A stretch of 64,000 bases of DNA from Streptomyces sp. NBC_00582 (GTDB taxonomy: Bacteria; Actinomycetota; Actinomycetes; Streptomycetales; Streptomycetaceae): positions 3,100,001-3,164,000 of the forward strand of contig NZ_CP107772.1 of the NCBI RefSeq assembly GCF_036345155.1, in the 5' to 3' direction. Position 1 is the stretch's first letter; every line of letters begins with the position of its first letter. Below the pieces are notes generated by a model that was given only the letters and a program-made list of their open reading frames with translations, had not been told where the DNA came from and did not search any database. Shown piece after piece: positions 35,601 to 45,245 of the stretch. A program made the position numbers and the translations under genes.

Positions 35601-35795
35601 GCGAGCGGGCTGCCGCGGAACGGGGGTGCCCCCGGTGACGGTTTCGGCGGTTCGGTCCACGGGCTCGGGCCGGGTGTGCGGCCCGCTCCGCCGGGGGCGG
35701 TGGCCAGGGGGCTCGCCATGGCCGGGGCGGGGCTGGCGCTGGGCGGTGCCGTGGCCGGGGCGGCGGGGGTGGTGCGCAGGCTGCTGCGGGAGTGA
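32643..35795 (+). CDS. FAD-linked oxidase / Fe-S / CCG-domain oxidoreductase (YdiJ-like)
   Basis: A 1050-aa fusion. Residues ~35-300 are a PCMH-type FAD domain (VLSRGGGTSLAGQC, IGGMIGNNSCGATAQAHGK); ~300-550 is the FAD-oxidase C-terminal domain (GEHGDGQSRGELL); then Fe-S ligands (CVGVGKCRQ...MCPSY and CLACKGCRSDCP), and two CCG heterodisulfide-reductase-like domains (CCGLTWISTGQ; CCGLAGNFGF). This architecture matches YdiJ-type D-2-hydroxyacid dehydrogenases, which pass electrons to quinone. AGGAGG at 32631-32636, spacing 6, fixes the ATG. The C-terminal ~60 residues are Gly/Ala-rich with a hydrophobic stretch that may touch the membrane. It is downstream of marR but with its own SD. Confidence 0.88.
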   Translation: MGVQDLPDPVLHRPPPGPPVDPDALAAALRARVDGEVRFDAGSRAAYSTDASNFRQTPIGVVVPRTPEAAVEAVAVAREHGAPVLSRGGGTSLAGQCTNTAVVIDWSKYCDRLESVDTDARTCVVQPGIVLDDLNRRLAPTGLRFGPEPATHRNCTIGGMIGNNSCGATAQAHGKVVDNIARLEVLLYDGTRFWCGETDDEEYAEIERQGDLRAAVYRRLRALRDTHADEIRDRFPRIPRRVSGYNLDSLLPEHGFDVAGLLVGSESTLVTVVRAELELVPVVRARSLVVLGFPDIPLAADAVPTVLPYEPIALEGVDARLVRDERIKRLNAKALSQLPEGNAFLMVQFGGETLDEADEHAHRMLDGLDESEHDAEVAFLDDPSREDELWQVREAGLGATAHIPDRPDTFEGWEDSAVPPERLGDYLRRLRALFEEFGYLSDTGPSLYGHFGQGCVHTRIPFDLYTAEGVAAYARFMRQAADVVAEFGGSLSGEHGDGQSRGELLPRMFGPRIVEVFGRLKAVFDPEDRMNPGKVVAPYRLDENLRLGSHWAPYDPQDLYFRFPHDGGSFAQAANRCVGVGKCRQHTTDGGAVMCPSYQVTREEEHSTRGRARLLFEMLDGHGDGPVGDGWRSEAVRDALDLCLACKGCRSDCPADVDMATYKAEFLAHHFAGRPWRRPLSDWSMGWLPVLAQGVGRARLGPLVNALTHTPPTARAAIAVAGVADREIPLFAPETLQQWYGRHEPYGDGARGTVLLWPDTFTNHFHPHLGRAAVRVLEAAGWRVILPTEPLCCGLTWISTGQLAFARRVLTRTVGHLAGHVRDGGLVVGLEPSCTAVFRSDAPELFPGDHDVRRLRDRTVTLAELLTEHSPGYEPPRVPAHAAHALAQVHCHQHAVLGWDADRELLRRAGVDAERLDSGCCGLAGNFGFARGHLDVSRACAERVLLPRLRGAAPETPVLADGFSCRTQIHELDSGGHEAVHLAELLASGLPRNGGAPGDGFGGSVHGLGPGVRPAPPGAVARGLAMAGAGLALGGAVAGAAGVVRRLLRE

Positions 35796-35804
35796 GGGGT
35801 GCGC

Positions 35805-35837
35805 GAAGGGGGCCGGGCAGGGTGCCCGGCCCCCTTC
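35805..35837. terminator. Strong terminator hairpin after the FAD/Fe-S gene
   Basis: A perfect 15-bp inverted repeat (gaagggggccgggca and its complement, arms 35805-35819 and 35823-35837) with a 3-nt loop starts 10 bp after the stop. Confidence 0.85.
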
Positions 35838-35849
35838 GGAGTCCTCGGA

Positions 35850-36144
35850 GTGCTGTCGCCCGGTGTGCGGCCGCCGATTCCCGAAGGGTGCCGTCGCCCG
35901 GTGTGCGGCCACCCTTCCCGAGGGTGCCGTCGCCCGGTGTGCGGCCACCCTTCCCGAGGGTGCCGTCGTCTACCGCGCGGCCACCGATTCCCGAGGGTGC
36001 CGTCGTCTACCGCGCGGCCACCGATTCCCAAGGGTGCCGTCGCCTACCACGCGGCCACCGATTCCCAAGGGTGCCGTCGTCTACCGCGCGGCCACCGATT
36101 CCCGAGGGTGCCGTTGTCTACCGCGCGGCCGCCGTCTCCCGCAC
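35850..36144. repeat. 36-38 bp tandem repeat block derived from the MFS gene 3' end
   Basis: Eight head-to-tail units start at 35850, 35888, 35924, 35960, 35997, 36034, 36071 and 36108. The last unit contains the stop codon and final codons of the MFS gene; most of the other seven keep the same ctaccgcgcggcc core or a diverged ccggtgtgcggcc version. The block fills most of the 322-bp gap between the FAD/Fe-S and MFS genes and holds no gene. It looks like serial duplication of the gene's 3' end. Confidence 0.9.
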
Positions 36145-37731
36145 CTGTTCGGTCCGCGCCGCGTCCTGGCCGCGGTCCGCGCCGGCTGCCCTGCGGCCCG
36201 GCAGGACCGCGAGGACGATCAGTGTGCCGGCGGCCATGACGATGCCGCCGATGAGGCTGGTCTGGGCGACGCTGTGGGCGAAGGCCTCGTGGACGGCGTC
36301 GAGCAGGGCCTGGGCCTGCTGGGAGCCGCCGGCCGGGTCCCGGGCGATCTGCTCGGCGACCGCGATGCCACCGCCCACCGAGTCCTTCGCCGCGTCCAGG
36401 GCGGTGGCCGGGAGGTGACCGCCGACCAGGTCGGTCAGCCGGTCACGGTAGGCGGTGCCCAGCAGCGAGCCGAGCACGGCGATACCGAGGGAGCCGCCCA
36501 GTTCCAGCGCGGTGTCGTTGGCGCCGCCGCCGACGCCCAGCTCCGACTCGGGGAAGGAGCCCATGATCGTGTCGGTGGCCGGGGAGACGCTCAGCCCGAT
36601 CGCGAAGCCGAGCAGCAGCAGCGAGGGCAGGAAGTCCGTGTAGGTGGAGCCGGTTCCGACGCGGGTGAGCAGGAAGACGCCCACGCTGCCGAGGGCCATG
36701 CCGGCCACCACCATGGGCTTCATGCCGAGCTTCGGGGTGAGCCGCCCGGTGGCCGCCGCGCCGGCGAACACCGCACCGGCCAGCGGCAGGAGACGTACGC
36801 CGGTCTCCAGCGCGTCGTAGCCGAGGACGAACTGCAGGTACTGGGTCGCGTAGTAGATCGAGCCGAAGGTGCCGAAGAAGAAGAACAGCACCGCGAGCAT
36901 CGACCCGCTGAACGGCCGTCGGGCGAACCTGCGCACGTCCAGCATGGGGTGCGGGTGGCGCAGCTCCCAGGCGACGAAGGCCACCAGGCCCACGCCGGCC
37001 ACCACGGCCGCGGTGATCGGGCCGGTGCCCCAGCCGAAGTGCGGGCCCTCGATCGTGGCGTACACCAGGGAGCCGACCGAGAGGATCGACAGGAGTCCGC
37101 CGACGTAGTCGATCCGGCCCATGCCCGCCGCCTTCGACGGCGGGACCAGGGTGAGGGCGCCGAGGACGGCGACGACCGCGATGGGGACGTTGATCAGGAA
37201 GGTGGAGCCCCAGGCGTGGTCCTCCAGCAGCCAGCCGGCGACCAGCGGGCCCACCGCGATGGCGAGACCGGAGGTGGCGGTCCAGGCCGTGATGGCCCGG
37301 GCCCGCTCCCGCTTGGGGAACATCGCGACCAGCAGCGAGAGCGTGGCCGGCATGACCACGGCGGCGCCGACGCCCATGATCGCGCGGGCGGTGATCACCA
37401 GGGCGGTCCCGTCCACCAGGCTGCCCATCACCGAGCCGCCCGCGAAGATCAGCAGGCCCAGGACCAGGGCGCCACGGCGGCTGTACTTGTCGCCGATCGA
37501 GCCCAGGACCAGCATCAGCGCCGCGTACGGGACGGTGTAGCCGTCGATGACCCACTGCAGGTCGCTGCTGGAGAGGTCCAGGTCCTTCGTCATGTCGGGC
37601 GCGGCCACGATCAGCGAGGTGTTCGCCATGACGACGATCAGCAGACTCAGGCAGAGGACGAGAAGAGCCCACCAGCGCCGCGCGTACGGCCCGGTCATCT
37701 TCTCCACGGGGGTGTTGGCGAACAACGGCAT
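36118..37731 (-). CDS. MFS multidrug efflux protein, DHA2 (EmrB/QacA) type
   Basis: A 537-aa proton-driven exporter with 14 predicted transmembrane segments. Motif A-like GSIGDKYSRRGALVLGL follows helix 2, motif D1-like IDGYTVPYAALMLVLG lies in helix 2, and the antiporter motif C-like GLAIAVGPLVAGWLL is in helix 5. The C-terminal cytoplasmic tail ends RETAAAR. A TetR regulator gene lies upstream on the same strand, separated by a terminator and a promoter with repeats, so the exporter is probably derepressed by a drug. Substrate unknown. Confidence 0.9.
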   Translation of the reverse strand: MPLFANTPVEKMTGPYARRWWALLVLCLSLLIVVMANTSLIVAAPDMTKDLDLSSSDLQWVIDGYTVPYAALMLVLGSIGDKYSRRGALVLGLLIFAGGSVMGSLVDGTALVITARAIMGVGAAVVMPATLSLLVAMFPKRERARAITAWTATSGLAIAVGPLVAGWLLEDHAWGSTFLINVPIAVVAVLGALTLVPPSKAAGMGRIDYVGGLLSILSVGSLVYATIEGPHFGWGTGPITAAVVAGVGLVAFVAWELRHPHPMLDVRRFARRPFSGSMLAVLFFFFGTFGSIYYATQYLQFVLGYDALETGVRLLPLAGAVFAGAAATGRLTPKLGMKPMVVAGMALGSVGVFLLTRVGTGSTYTDFLPSLLLLGFAIGLSVSPATDTIMGSFPESELGVGGGANDTALELGGSLGIAVLGSLLGTAYRDRLTDLVGGHLPATALDAAKDSVGGGIAVAEQIARDPAGGSQQAQALLDAVHEAFAHSVAQTSLIGGIVMAAGTLIVLAVLPGRRAAGADRGQDAARTEQVRETAAAR

Positions 37732-37773
37732 CGGGGACCCACTCCTGGCGGCGACGAGGGCGACGGATAATTA

Positions 37774-37823
37774 CCCACTGATGTGCAGACTAGTTGATTG
37801 CTCAGCGGTGTGCAAATAGTGGG
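37774..37823. promoter_or_regulatory. Possible TetR operator upstream of the MFS gene
   Basis: In an AT-richer stretch upstream of the MFS start, CCCACT (37774-37779) and AGTGGG (37818-37823) form an inverted repeat enclosing two copies of tgtgca (37782-37787, 37809-37814; 27 bp apart). The likely binder is the TetR protein encoded upstream. Confidence 0.4.
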
Positions 37824-37840
37824 CGGGGGCCGGAAACGCC

Positions 37841-37869
37841 GAAGGGGGCCCTCGGGGAGGGCCCCCTTC
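37841..37869. terminator. Terminator of the tetR gene
   Basis: A perfect 13-bp stem (gaagggggccctc, 37841-37853, and its complement 37857-37869) with a 3-nt loop lies 26 bp beyond the tetR stop, so the MFS gene needs its own promoter. Confidence 0.85.
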
Positions 37870-37894
37870 CGCACGTCCCGCACCCCGCGTGCCG

Positions 37895-38530
37895 CTACTC
37901 CACGGCCGTCCCGTCCGGCGCGGTCTCCTCGACCACCGCGCTCGCCCGGTCCGCCGGCACCCCGGCAGCGACGAGGGTGACGACGGCGATCCGGGTGCCG
38001 TCGTCCTCCAGCGCACCGGTGTTGACCTGCTCCAGCAGCGCGAAGTGCATCGCCTCCAGACCGGCGCTCAGCACGGCGGGCGGAAGCTGGGCGTGGAAGA
38101 CGCCGTCGCGCTGACCGCGCTCCAGGATCGACGTGACCTCGTCCCTGGCCGGCGCCAGGATCTCGGCGACGCGCTCCACGCCCAGATCGCGCCGGGCGAG
38201 CGCCAGCAGCAGCCGGTAGCGGTCGCCGACGGGCCAGATGCACCGCATGAAGTGCGCGAGCGCCCGCTCGGCCGGCTCCTCGGGCGGGCTCGCGGTCTCC
38301 AGCACCCCGCGCAGCGCCTCGGACGCCTCCTCGGCGAGCGCCTCCAGCAGCGCGGCCCGCCCGGGGAAGTGCCCGAAGAGCGTGCGTCGTACGACACCCG
38401 AGGCGCGCGCCAGCTCCTCCAGGGTGACGTCCGGGTTGCGGCCGAGCTCACGGCGGGCCGTCTCGAGGATGCGCGCCCGGTTGGACCGCGAGTTTCGGCG
38501 CTGCGGCTCGCGGGCCACGGGCTTGGTCAC
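37895..38530 (-). CDS. TetR/AcrR-family regulator
   Basis: A 211-aa repressor. The helix-turn-helix spans residues ~20-65 (ARILETARRELGRNPDVTLEELARASGVVRRTLFGHFPGRAALL); the remaining helices form a ligand-binding domain. It lies upstream of the MFS exporter in the same direction and probably represses it, being released by an exported drug. Transcription ends at the hairpin at 37841-37869. Confidence 0.88.
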   Translation of the reverse strand: MTKPVAREPQRRNSRSNRARILETARRELGRNPDVTLEELARASGVVRRTLFGHFPGRAALLEALAEEASEALRGVLETASPPEEPAERALAHFMRCIWPVGDRYRLLLALARRDLGVERVAEILAPARDEVTSILERGQRDGVFHAQLPPAVLSAGLEAMHFALLEQVNTGALEDDGTRIAVVTLVAAGVPADRASAVVEETAPDGTAVE

Positions 38531-38706
38531 GGTGGAACCTCGGTGGATCTCGAATACGGACGGCGGACGCCCATTCTGGCACGGCCCCCATGGGACTCAC
38601 CGGCCCCGTCGGGCCCGGGGAAACCACTCCCCCGCTCCTTCTTACGCCACGATATCGGGACGAACCAGCCCCGAGACGACACACCAAACTTGTCACTCTC
38701 GTTTTC

Positions 38707-38736
38707 TTGAACTCTTCGTGTTTAGCCCGGTAGGTT
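38707..38736 (+). promoter_or_regulatory. furA-katG promoter, apparently leaderless
   Basis: TTGAAC (38707-38712) and TAGGTT (38731-38736) with 18-bp spacing predict transcription at about 38742-38744, i.e. at the furA ATG (38743). No SD is present, which agrees with a leaderless mRNA. The AT-rich sequence around the -35 is the likely FurA site. Confidence 0.6.
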
Positions 38737-38742
38737 GTCCCC

Positions 38743-41399
<2,657 letters not shown>

Positions 41400-41411
41400 C
41401 GGTGAACCGAC

Positions 41412-41444
41412 GGAGGGCGTCCGGGCAGGCCCCGGGCGCCCTTC
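41412..41444 (+). terminator. Terminator of furA-katG
   Basis: An imperfect 14-bp stem (ggagggcgtccggg pairing with cccgggcgcccttc, one mismatch) lies 13 bp after the katG stop. Confidence 0.8.
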
Positions 41445-41656
41445 GGCGTGTGCGGATCAGGACGAGCTGGGGCCCGACCGGTCCGGCGGGGTGTGGTCGC
41501 CCCGCACGACGCCGATCTGGCCGCGATGTACTGCGACCGGCTCCTCGTGACGTGTGACGTGTACGGAGTCCGTGCCGCCGTCACCCGCCCCGCCCCCGGG
41601 GACCGGCGGCACATACGCTTCCTGGGCACGCTCCCCACTCCTGGAGGATCCGCCTC

Positions 41657-42235
41657 GTGACCAGCCGTGTCAGCTTCGTCCCGCCCGCGATGAACACCTC
41701 CTTGCGCCTGGCCCGTTTCGACGACGGATGCTCCCTCGACGCGGGCGGGGAGGCACGGGCGCGGGCCGCCGCGGGATCCCTGCGCCCGGCGGTGCGGGTC
41801 CTGGTCTCCCCCAGCGCGCGCTGCCGGGAGACGGCGGCCGCCCTCGGTCTCGACGCGGTCGGGGAGGAGCGGCTGGCGGGGCTGGACATGGGGCGCTGGC
41901 GGGGCCTGACGCTCGACGAGGTCGGCGCGGCCGAGCCGCAGGAGGTGGGCCGCTGGCTGGCCGACCCGGACGCGGCGCCGCACGGCGGGGAGTCCGTCAC
42001 CGACCTGTGCGCACGGGTGGGCCGCTGGCTGGACACGGCGCGCGAGACGGAGGGTCACACGATCGCGGTGGTGGAGCCGGAGATCGTACGGGCCGTGGTG
42101 GTGCGGGTGCTCGGCGCGCCGACGGCGGCGTTCTGGCGGCTGGACGTGCCTCCGCTGAGCGTCACCTCGGTCAGCGGGCGGGACGGCCGGTGGAACCTGC
42201 GGCTCGGGCAGCCGCTGGACCCGGCCGCCGCATGA
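41657..42235 (+). CDS. Histidine phosphatase (phosphoglycerate mutase-like)
   Basis: A 192-aa protein of the histidine phosphatase superfamily (branch 1). The second half fits well: LVSPSARCRETAAALGL, then GLDMGRWRGLTLDEV (family E/G-x-x-x-G-x-x-x-G) and GGESVTDLCARVGRWLD. However the usual N-terminal L-x-R-H-G catalytic motif reads LARFDDG, so the phospho-acceptor His is missing, and the second His site is VVEPE. It may be catalytically dead. GTG start at 41657 with GGAGGA at 41643-41648. Confidence 0.8.
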   Translation: MTSRVSFVPPAMNTSLRLARFDDGCSLDAGGEARARAAAGSLRPAVRVLVSPSARCRETAAALGLDAVGEERLAGLDMGRWRGLTLDEVGAAEPQEVGRWLADPDAAPHGGESVTDLCARVGRWLDTARETEGHTIAVVEPEIVRAVVVRVLGAPTAAFWRLDVPPLSVTSVSGRDGRWNLRLGQPLDPAAA

Positions 42236-42265
42236 CAGGGCCCCCGGACGGATCCGGGGGCCTGT
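42235..42265. terminator. Bidirectional terminator
   Basis: acagggcccccgg (42235-42247) pairs with ccgggggcctgt (42254-42265), one bulge, between the converging histidine-phosphatase and cbtA genes. Confidence 0.8.
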
Positions 42266-42281
42266 CGTCATGCGGGTCGGT

Positions 42282-43040
42282 TCACTGCGGGACGGTCACC
42301 GCCGCCCTCGCCGGTGCCTTCGCGGGCCTGGGGTCAAGGAGCCGTTCGGCCATTTCGCCGAAGACCAGGCCGAAGCCCGTCCACAGCGTGATCTGCAGGG
42401 CGAGGGTGGAGAGGCGGAACCGCCACAGCAGGGTCGCCGGGAAGTCCGCCGGGACCTCGTTGACCGCGGGCAGGAACGCGTACGCCAGACCGATCAGGGC
42501 GACGAAGCCGAGCACGGCGACGACGGTGGCGTACCAGGTGCCGAGCCTCGGCGCGAGCCGCTTGCCGGCGATCACCGCGGCGATCGCGAGGAGCACGCCG
42601 AGCAGCATCATCAGGAAGAACAGGATGGTGCGCTTGGCGATGGTGTCGTGGTCGCCGACCGCGGGCGGGTTGGCGGGGTACTTCAGGAACGGCACCACGT
42701 ACACGGCGATCAGCGCGGCCCCCGAGAGCAGCAGCGCCGTGGCCCGCGGGCCGAAGCGGCCGACGCGGCCGAGGGCGAAGCAGTAGGCGAGGGCGGCGAT
42801 ACCGCCGAAGGCGACTCCGTAGACCAGGACGCCGGTGGCGAGACCGGCGGTGGACTGCAGGGAGCGGGAGACGAGTTCGACCTCGTGCTCGTGGGCGGGG
42901 GCGTGGGACTCCTCGAAGCCGATGGCGCTGTCGACGTTCGGTTCGCCCAGGAAGTAGGCGACGACGAGGGCGAGCACGCCGGCCGCGAGGCCGGCGAGCA
43001 TGCCCCGCACCAGAAGGTTTCGCACGGTTGCGGAGTTCAT
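42282..43040 (-). CDS. cbtA: CbtA-family cobalt transporter subunit
   Basis: A 252-aa membrane protein with 5-6 predicted transmembrane segments, of the CbtA family proposed from comparative genomics as B12-regulated cobalt transport. It opens MNSATVRNLLVRGMLAGLAAGVLALVVAYFLGEP, has the His-rich external loop HAPAHEHEVEL, then helices VYGVAFGGIAALAYCFALG and MMLLGVLLAIAAVIAG. It follows cbtB by 19 bp and is under the same cobalamin riboswitch. Confidence 0.9.
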   Translation of the reverse strand: MNSATVRNLLVRGMLAGLAAGVLALVVAYFLGEPNVDSAIGFEESHAPAHEHEVELVSRSLQSTAGLATGVLVYGVAFGGIAALAYCFALGRVGRFGPRATALLLSGAALIAVYVVPFLKYPANPPAVGDHDTIAKRTILFFLMMLLGVLLAIAAVIAGKRLAPRLGTWYATVVAVLGFVALIGLAYAFLPAVNEVPADFPATLLWRFRLSTLALQITLWTGFGLVFGEMAERLLDPRPAKAPARAAVTVPQ

Positions 43041-43059
43041 TGCGGTGCGGCGTCCCTCG

Positions 43060-43281
43060 TCAGTGGCAGGGGAAGCCGAGCAGGTGGCGGGCGTCGTGCA
43101 CCCACTCGTGGACTCCCTCGCCGGAGACGACGGAGGTGGCGCCCTGTTCGGCGCCGACGAAGTACAGCAGGACCAGCATCAGGATGCCGAAGAAGACCGC
43201 CCAGGGGGCGATGTCCCTCAGCGGCAGCTTGGCGGGAACGGCGGGTGCGGCGGTGGTCGGCTGGGCGACGTGCTGCGCCAT
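43060..43281 (-). CDS. cbtB: CbtB-family cobalt transporter subunit
   Basis: A 73-aa protein with one transmembrane segment (APWAVFFGILMLVLLYFVG) and a C-terminal His-containing tail (HEWVHDARHLLGFPCH) thought to bind cobalt. It pairs with CbtA. The ATG at 43281 has GAGGAGG 7 bp upstream, beside a small hairpin that is probably the riboswitch expression platform. Confidence 0.9.
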   Translation of the reverse strand: MAQHVAQPTTAAPAVPAKLPLRDIAPWAVFFGILMLVLLYFVGAEQGATSVVSGEGVHEWVHDARHLLGFPCH

Positions 43282-43288
43282 GGCAGGG

Positions 43289-43312
43289 CCTCCTCTGGGA
43301 GTTCGCGTCCCA
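43289..43312 (-). promoter_or_regulatory. Riboswitch expression platform and cbtB SD
   Basis: On the cbtB strand a small hairpin (TGGGA/TCCCA, plus-strand 43296-43312) directly abuts the SD GAGGAGG (plus-strand 43289-43295), suggesting control of translation initiation rather than termination. Confidence 0.5.
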
Positions 43313-43328
43313 TCTCGGTGGTGCACAG

Positions 43329-43436
43329 GACGACGGCCCCGGGTCTGACTCGCGGCCCGCCCCCCGAGAAGGGAACGCACCGTTCACAGTGGCGCGACCG
43401 TGCCGGATTTCCACCGGCTTCCGTGTTTCCGTCGTC
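43329..43436 (-). promoter_or_regulatory. Cobalamin (B12) riboswitch aptamer
   Basis: Read on the minus strand, the region has the signature order of the cobalamin aptamer: GAAGCCGGTGGAAATCCGG, then GCCACTGT (B12-box family core), and a distal GAGTCAGACCC. Helix P1 is closed by an exact 8-bp pairing between 43429-43436 and 43329-43336 (GACGACGG with CCGTCGTC). It lies 48 bp upstream of cbtB. B12 should switch cbtBA off. Confidence 0.92.
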
Positions 43437-43483
43437 GATATCAGAGTGAAGGTACCCTGCCCGGCCGAACTGGCCAATACCGC

Positions 43484-43645
43484 ATGGCCCGACGTGATCC
43501 TGCTCTCCCGTCCTCGGCCGGTCCGTCCGAGGTCCTCTCCCGCAACGGCCGGGCCGGCCATGGCGAACTGGCCGACGCCATGGTCTGGTCGGAGTCGACC
43601 GTACGCCGTCGCACGGACCACCTGCGGCGCACCGGCGTCCTGCGC
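43484..43645 (+). pseudogene. AsnC/Lrp regulator fragment
   Basis: Starting at the ATG at 43484, about 54 residues include a recognisable AsnC-type helix-turn-helix (GRAGHGELADAMVWSESTVRRRTDHLRRTGVL). The rest of the regulator, including the RAM ligand domain, is absent: similarity stops near 43645 and a thioesterase-like sequence begins in another frame. No SD is evident. Confidence 0.6.
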
Positions 43646-43653
43646 CACGAGGA

Positions 43654-44180
43654 GCGGTTGCCTCTCTGTGCCGCGGACGCCCGGTCGCCCGGGCCCGCGC
43701 CTGGTACCTCGCCGCCCTCGACACCGGCGCGGTCGTGGGCGCCGCCGACAAGCGGCTCACGCCCCCGGAGTCACTCGGCTCCTGGCCCCTGTCCGAGGTC
43801 TGGCCGGGCGGTTACATCGCCTCCGTCGACGTCCGCCCGGTGGCACCCCCGCAGCCGGGCCGTACGACGGCCTGGGTCTCCACGCCGCTGGAACTGGTCG
43901 CGGGTGTCCCCGTCAGCCCGGTCGCCTCGTTTTTGGCGCTGGTCGACACCGCCAACGGGATCGCCGTACGGCAGTCGCCCGGGGCGTGGATGTTCCCGAA
44001 CGTCGACCTGACGGTCCATCTGCACCGACAGCCGCGCGGCGCCTGGACGGGGCTGGACACCACGGTCACCTTCGGCCCGTCCGGGCAGGGCCTGACGAGT
44101 ACGGTCCTGCACGACGTGGACGGGCCGGTCGGCACCGCCCAGCCAGATCCTCACGGTCCGCCCGCTGCCGGGGGCGTGAG
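43654..44180 (+). pseudogene. Truncated, frameshifted TesB-like thioesterase
   Basis: In the frame of 43735 the sequence reads like the C-terminal two thirds of an acyl-CoA thioesterase (RPVARARAWYL; SFLALVDTANGIAV; FPNVDLTVHLHRQPRGAWTGLDT; DVDGPVGTA). The N-terminal part is missing. Near 44137-44142 the frame must shift by one base to recover the conserved end S-Q-I-L-T-V-R-P-L-P-G-A and stop at 44178-44180; without the shift the frame runs on into unrelated DNA. It is therefore a decayed gene. Confidence 0.65.
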
Positions 44181-44299
44181 ACACCGCTTCCGGCCACGGC
44201 GGCGAGGCACGGCCCGGACGCCGACGAGGGTGCGCCGACCGGGAGTTCGGTGCCGTCGGGCGTCGAGCGAGCCACCGTGGGCCGGTGGGCTCCCCGTGG

Positions 44300-45178
44300 T
44301 CATCGGGGCAGCGCGTCCAGGCGGCCCTCACCGACGAAGGCGACCTCGCCGCCGACCCGTACGGACGGGATGTCCTCCCCATGGCCGTGGGCGCCGATCG
44401 TCATCTCGCCGGCGCGTCCGGTGAACCGTCCCTGGCGCAGGGTCACGGTCGTCCCGTCGCCGATACGGCCGTGGCGGCGCAGGTAGGCGGCGGCGCACCC
44501 CGCTCCGCTGCCGGTGGCCACGTCCTCGGTCAGACCGTCGTTGTTCCAGTGCCGCGCCTCCAGGCCGGCGACGTCGAGGACGTACGCGAACTGCGCGCCG
44601 AGCGCGGCCAGCCGGCCGGTGATGTCGGAGGTGATGCGGGCACGGGCCAGGACGCCCGGGCGGACCGGGAGCACCAGATAGCGCAGCCCAGTCGAGACGA
44701 CCTCCGGGGGCAGGTCCGGGTCCAGGTCGTCCGCGTCGAGCCCGAACCACGCGGCCAGATCTCCGACCGCAGCCGTGTCCGGACGGCCGAGGAAGGCGGC
44801 CCGGCCCTGGTCGAGCACGCTCGCGTACCGCCCGGGCCCGCGCCGCTCCGTGGCCACCGTCACCGTGCGGGCCCTCAGCCGCAGTGTCCACGTCCCGTGC
44901 GCGCCGGCGCCGTGCAGGGCGTGCAGCACACAGGCGGCGCCGATGACCGGATGTCCGGCGAAGTCCAACTCCTCGGCGAGGTCGAAGACCCGCGCCTGCC
45001 AGCGGGGGCCGCCCTCCTCCGTCTCCTCCCTCGCGAGGAAGACCGACTCGAAGTGGCGCAGCTCCCGGGTGATCCGCTGCATCTGGTCCCCGGTGAGCCC
45101 GGCGCGGTCCTGGAAGACCGCGAGGCTGTTGCCGTTGTAGGGCCGACCGGTGAAGACGTCGACGTGGTGGTAGCGCAT
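44300..45178 (-). CDS. PhzF-family isomerase/epimerase-like protein
   Basis: A 292-aa member of the diaminopimelate-epimerase-fold PhzF family. It opens MRYHHVDVFTGRPYNGNSLAVF and has the catalytic Glu in HFESVFL (Glu44), DFAGHPVIGAACVL and TEDVATGSGAGCAAAYL, as in phenazine-biosynthesis PhzF. No other phenazine genes are nearby, so it is probably one of the many stand-alone PhzF-like isomerases of unknown substrate. Confidence 0.9.
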   Translation of the reverse strand: MRYHHVDVFTGRPYNGNSLAVFQDRAGLTGDQMQRITRELRHFESVFLAREETEEGGPRWQARVFDLAEELDFAGHPVIGAACVLHALHGAGAHGTWTLRLRARTVTVATERRGPGRYASVLDQGRAAFLGRPDTAAVGDLAAWFGLDADDLDPDLPPEVVSTGLRYLVLPVRPGVLARARITSDITGRLAALGAQFAYVLDVAGLEARHWNNDGLTEDVATGSGAGCAAAYLRRHGRIGDGTTVTLRQGRFTGRAGEMTIGAHGHGEDIPSVRVGGEVAFVGEGRLDALPR

Positions 45179-45245
45179 ACCGCCACGCTACGGGCCGTGC
45201 GGCTGCGCGGGAGGCGTCGGCGGACCGCCGTCGGAGGAGAGCGAC

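Noticed and set aside
31437..35948. 1503-codon open frame antisense to the MarR and FAD/Fe-S genes
   Set aside because: Its His/Arg/Pro/Gln-rich composition is typical of antisense shadows in high-GC DNA, and the plus-strand genes carry clear domains.
35850..36144. Tandem units considered as CRISPR or as an origin/iteron cluster
   Set aside because: Units are directly adjacent without spacers and derive from the end of the MFS gene.
44300..45178. PhzF homologue as sign of a phenazine cluster
   Set aside because: No other phz genes are present; stand-alone PhzF-fold proteins are common.
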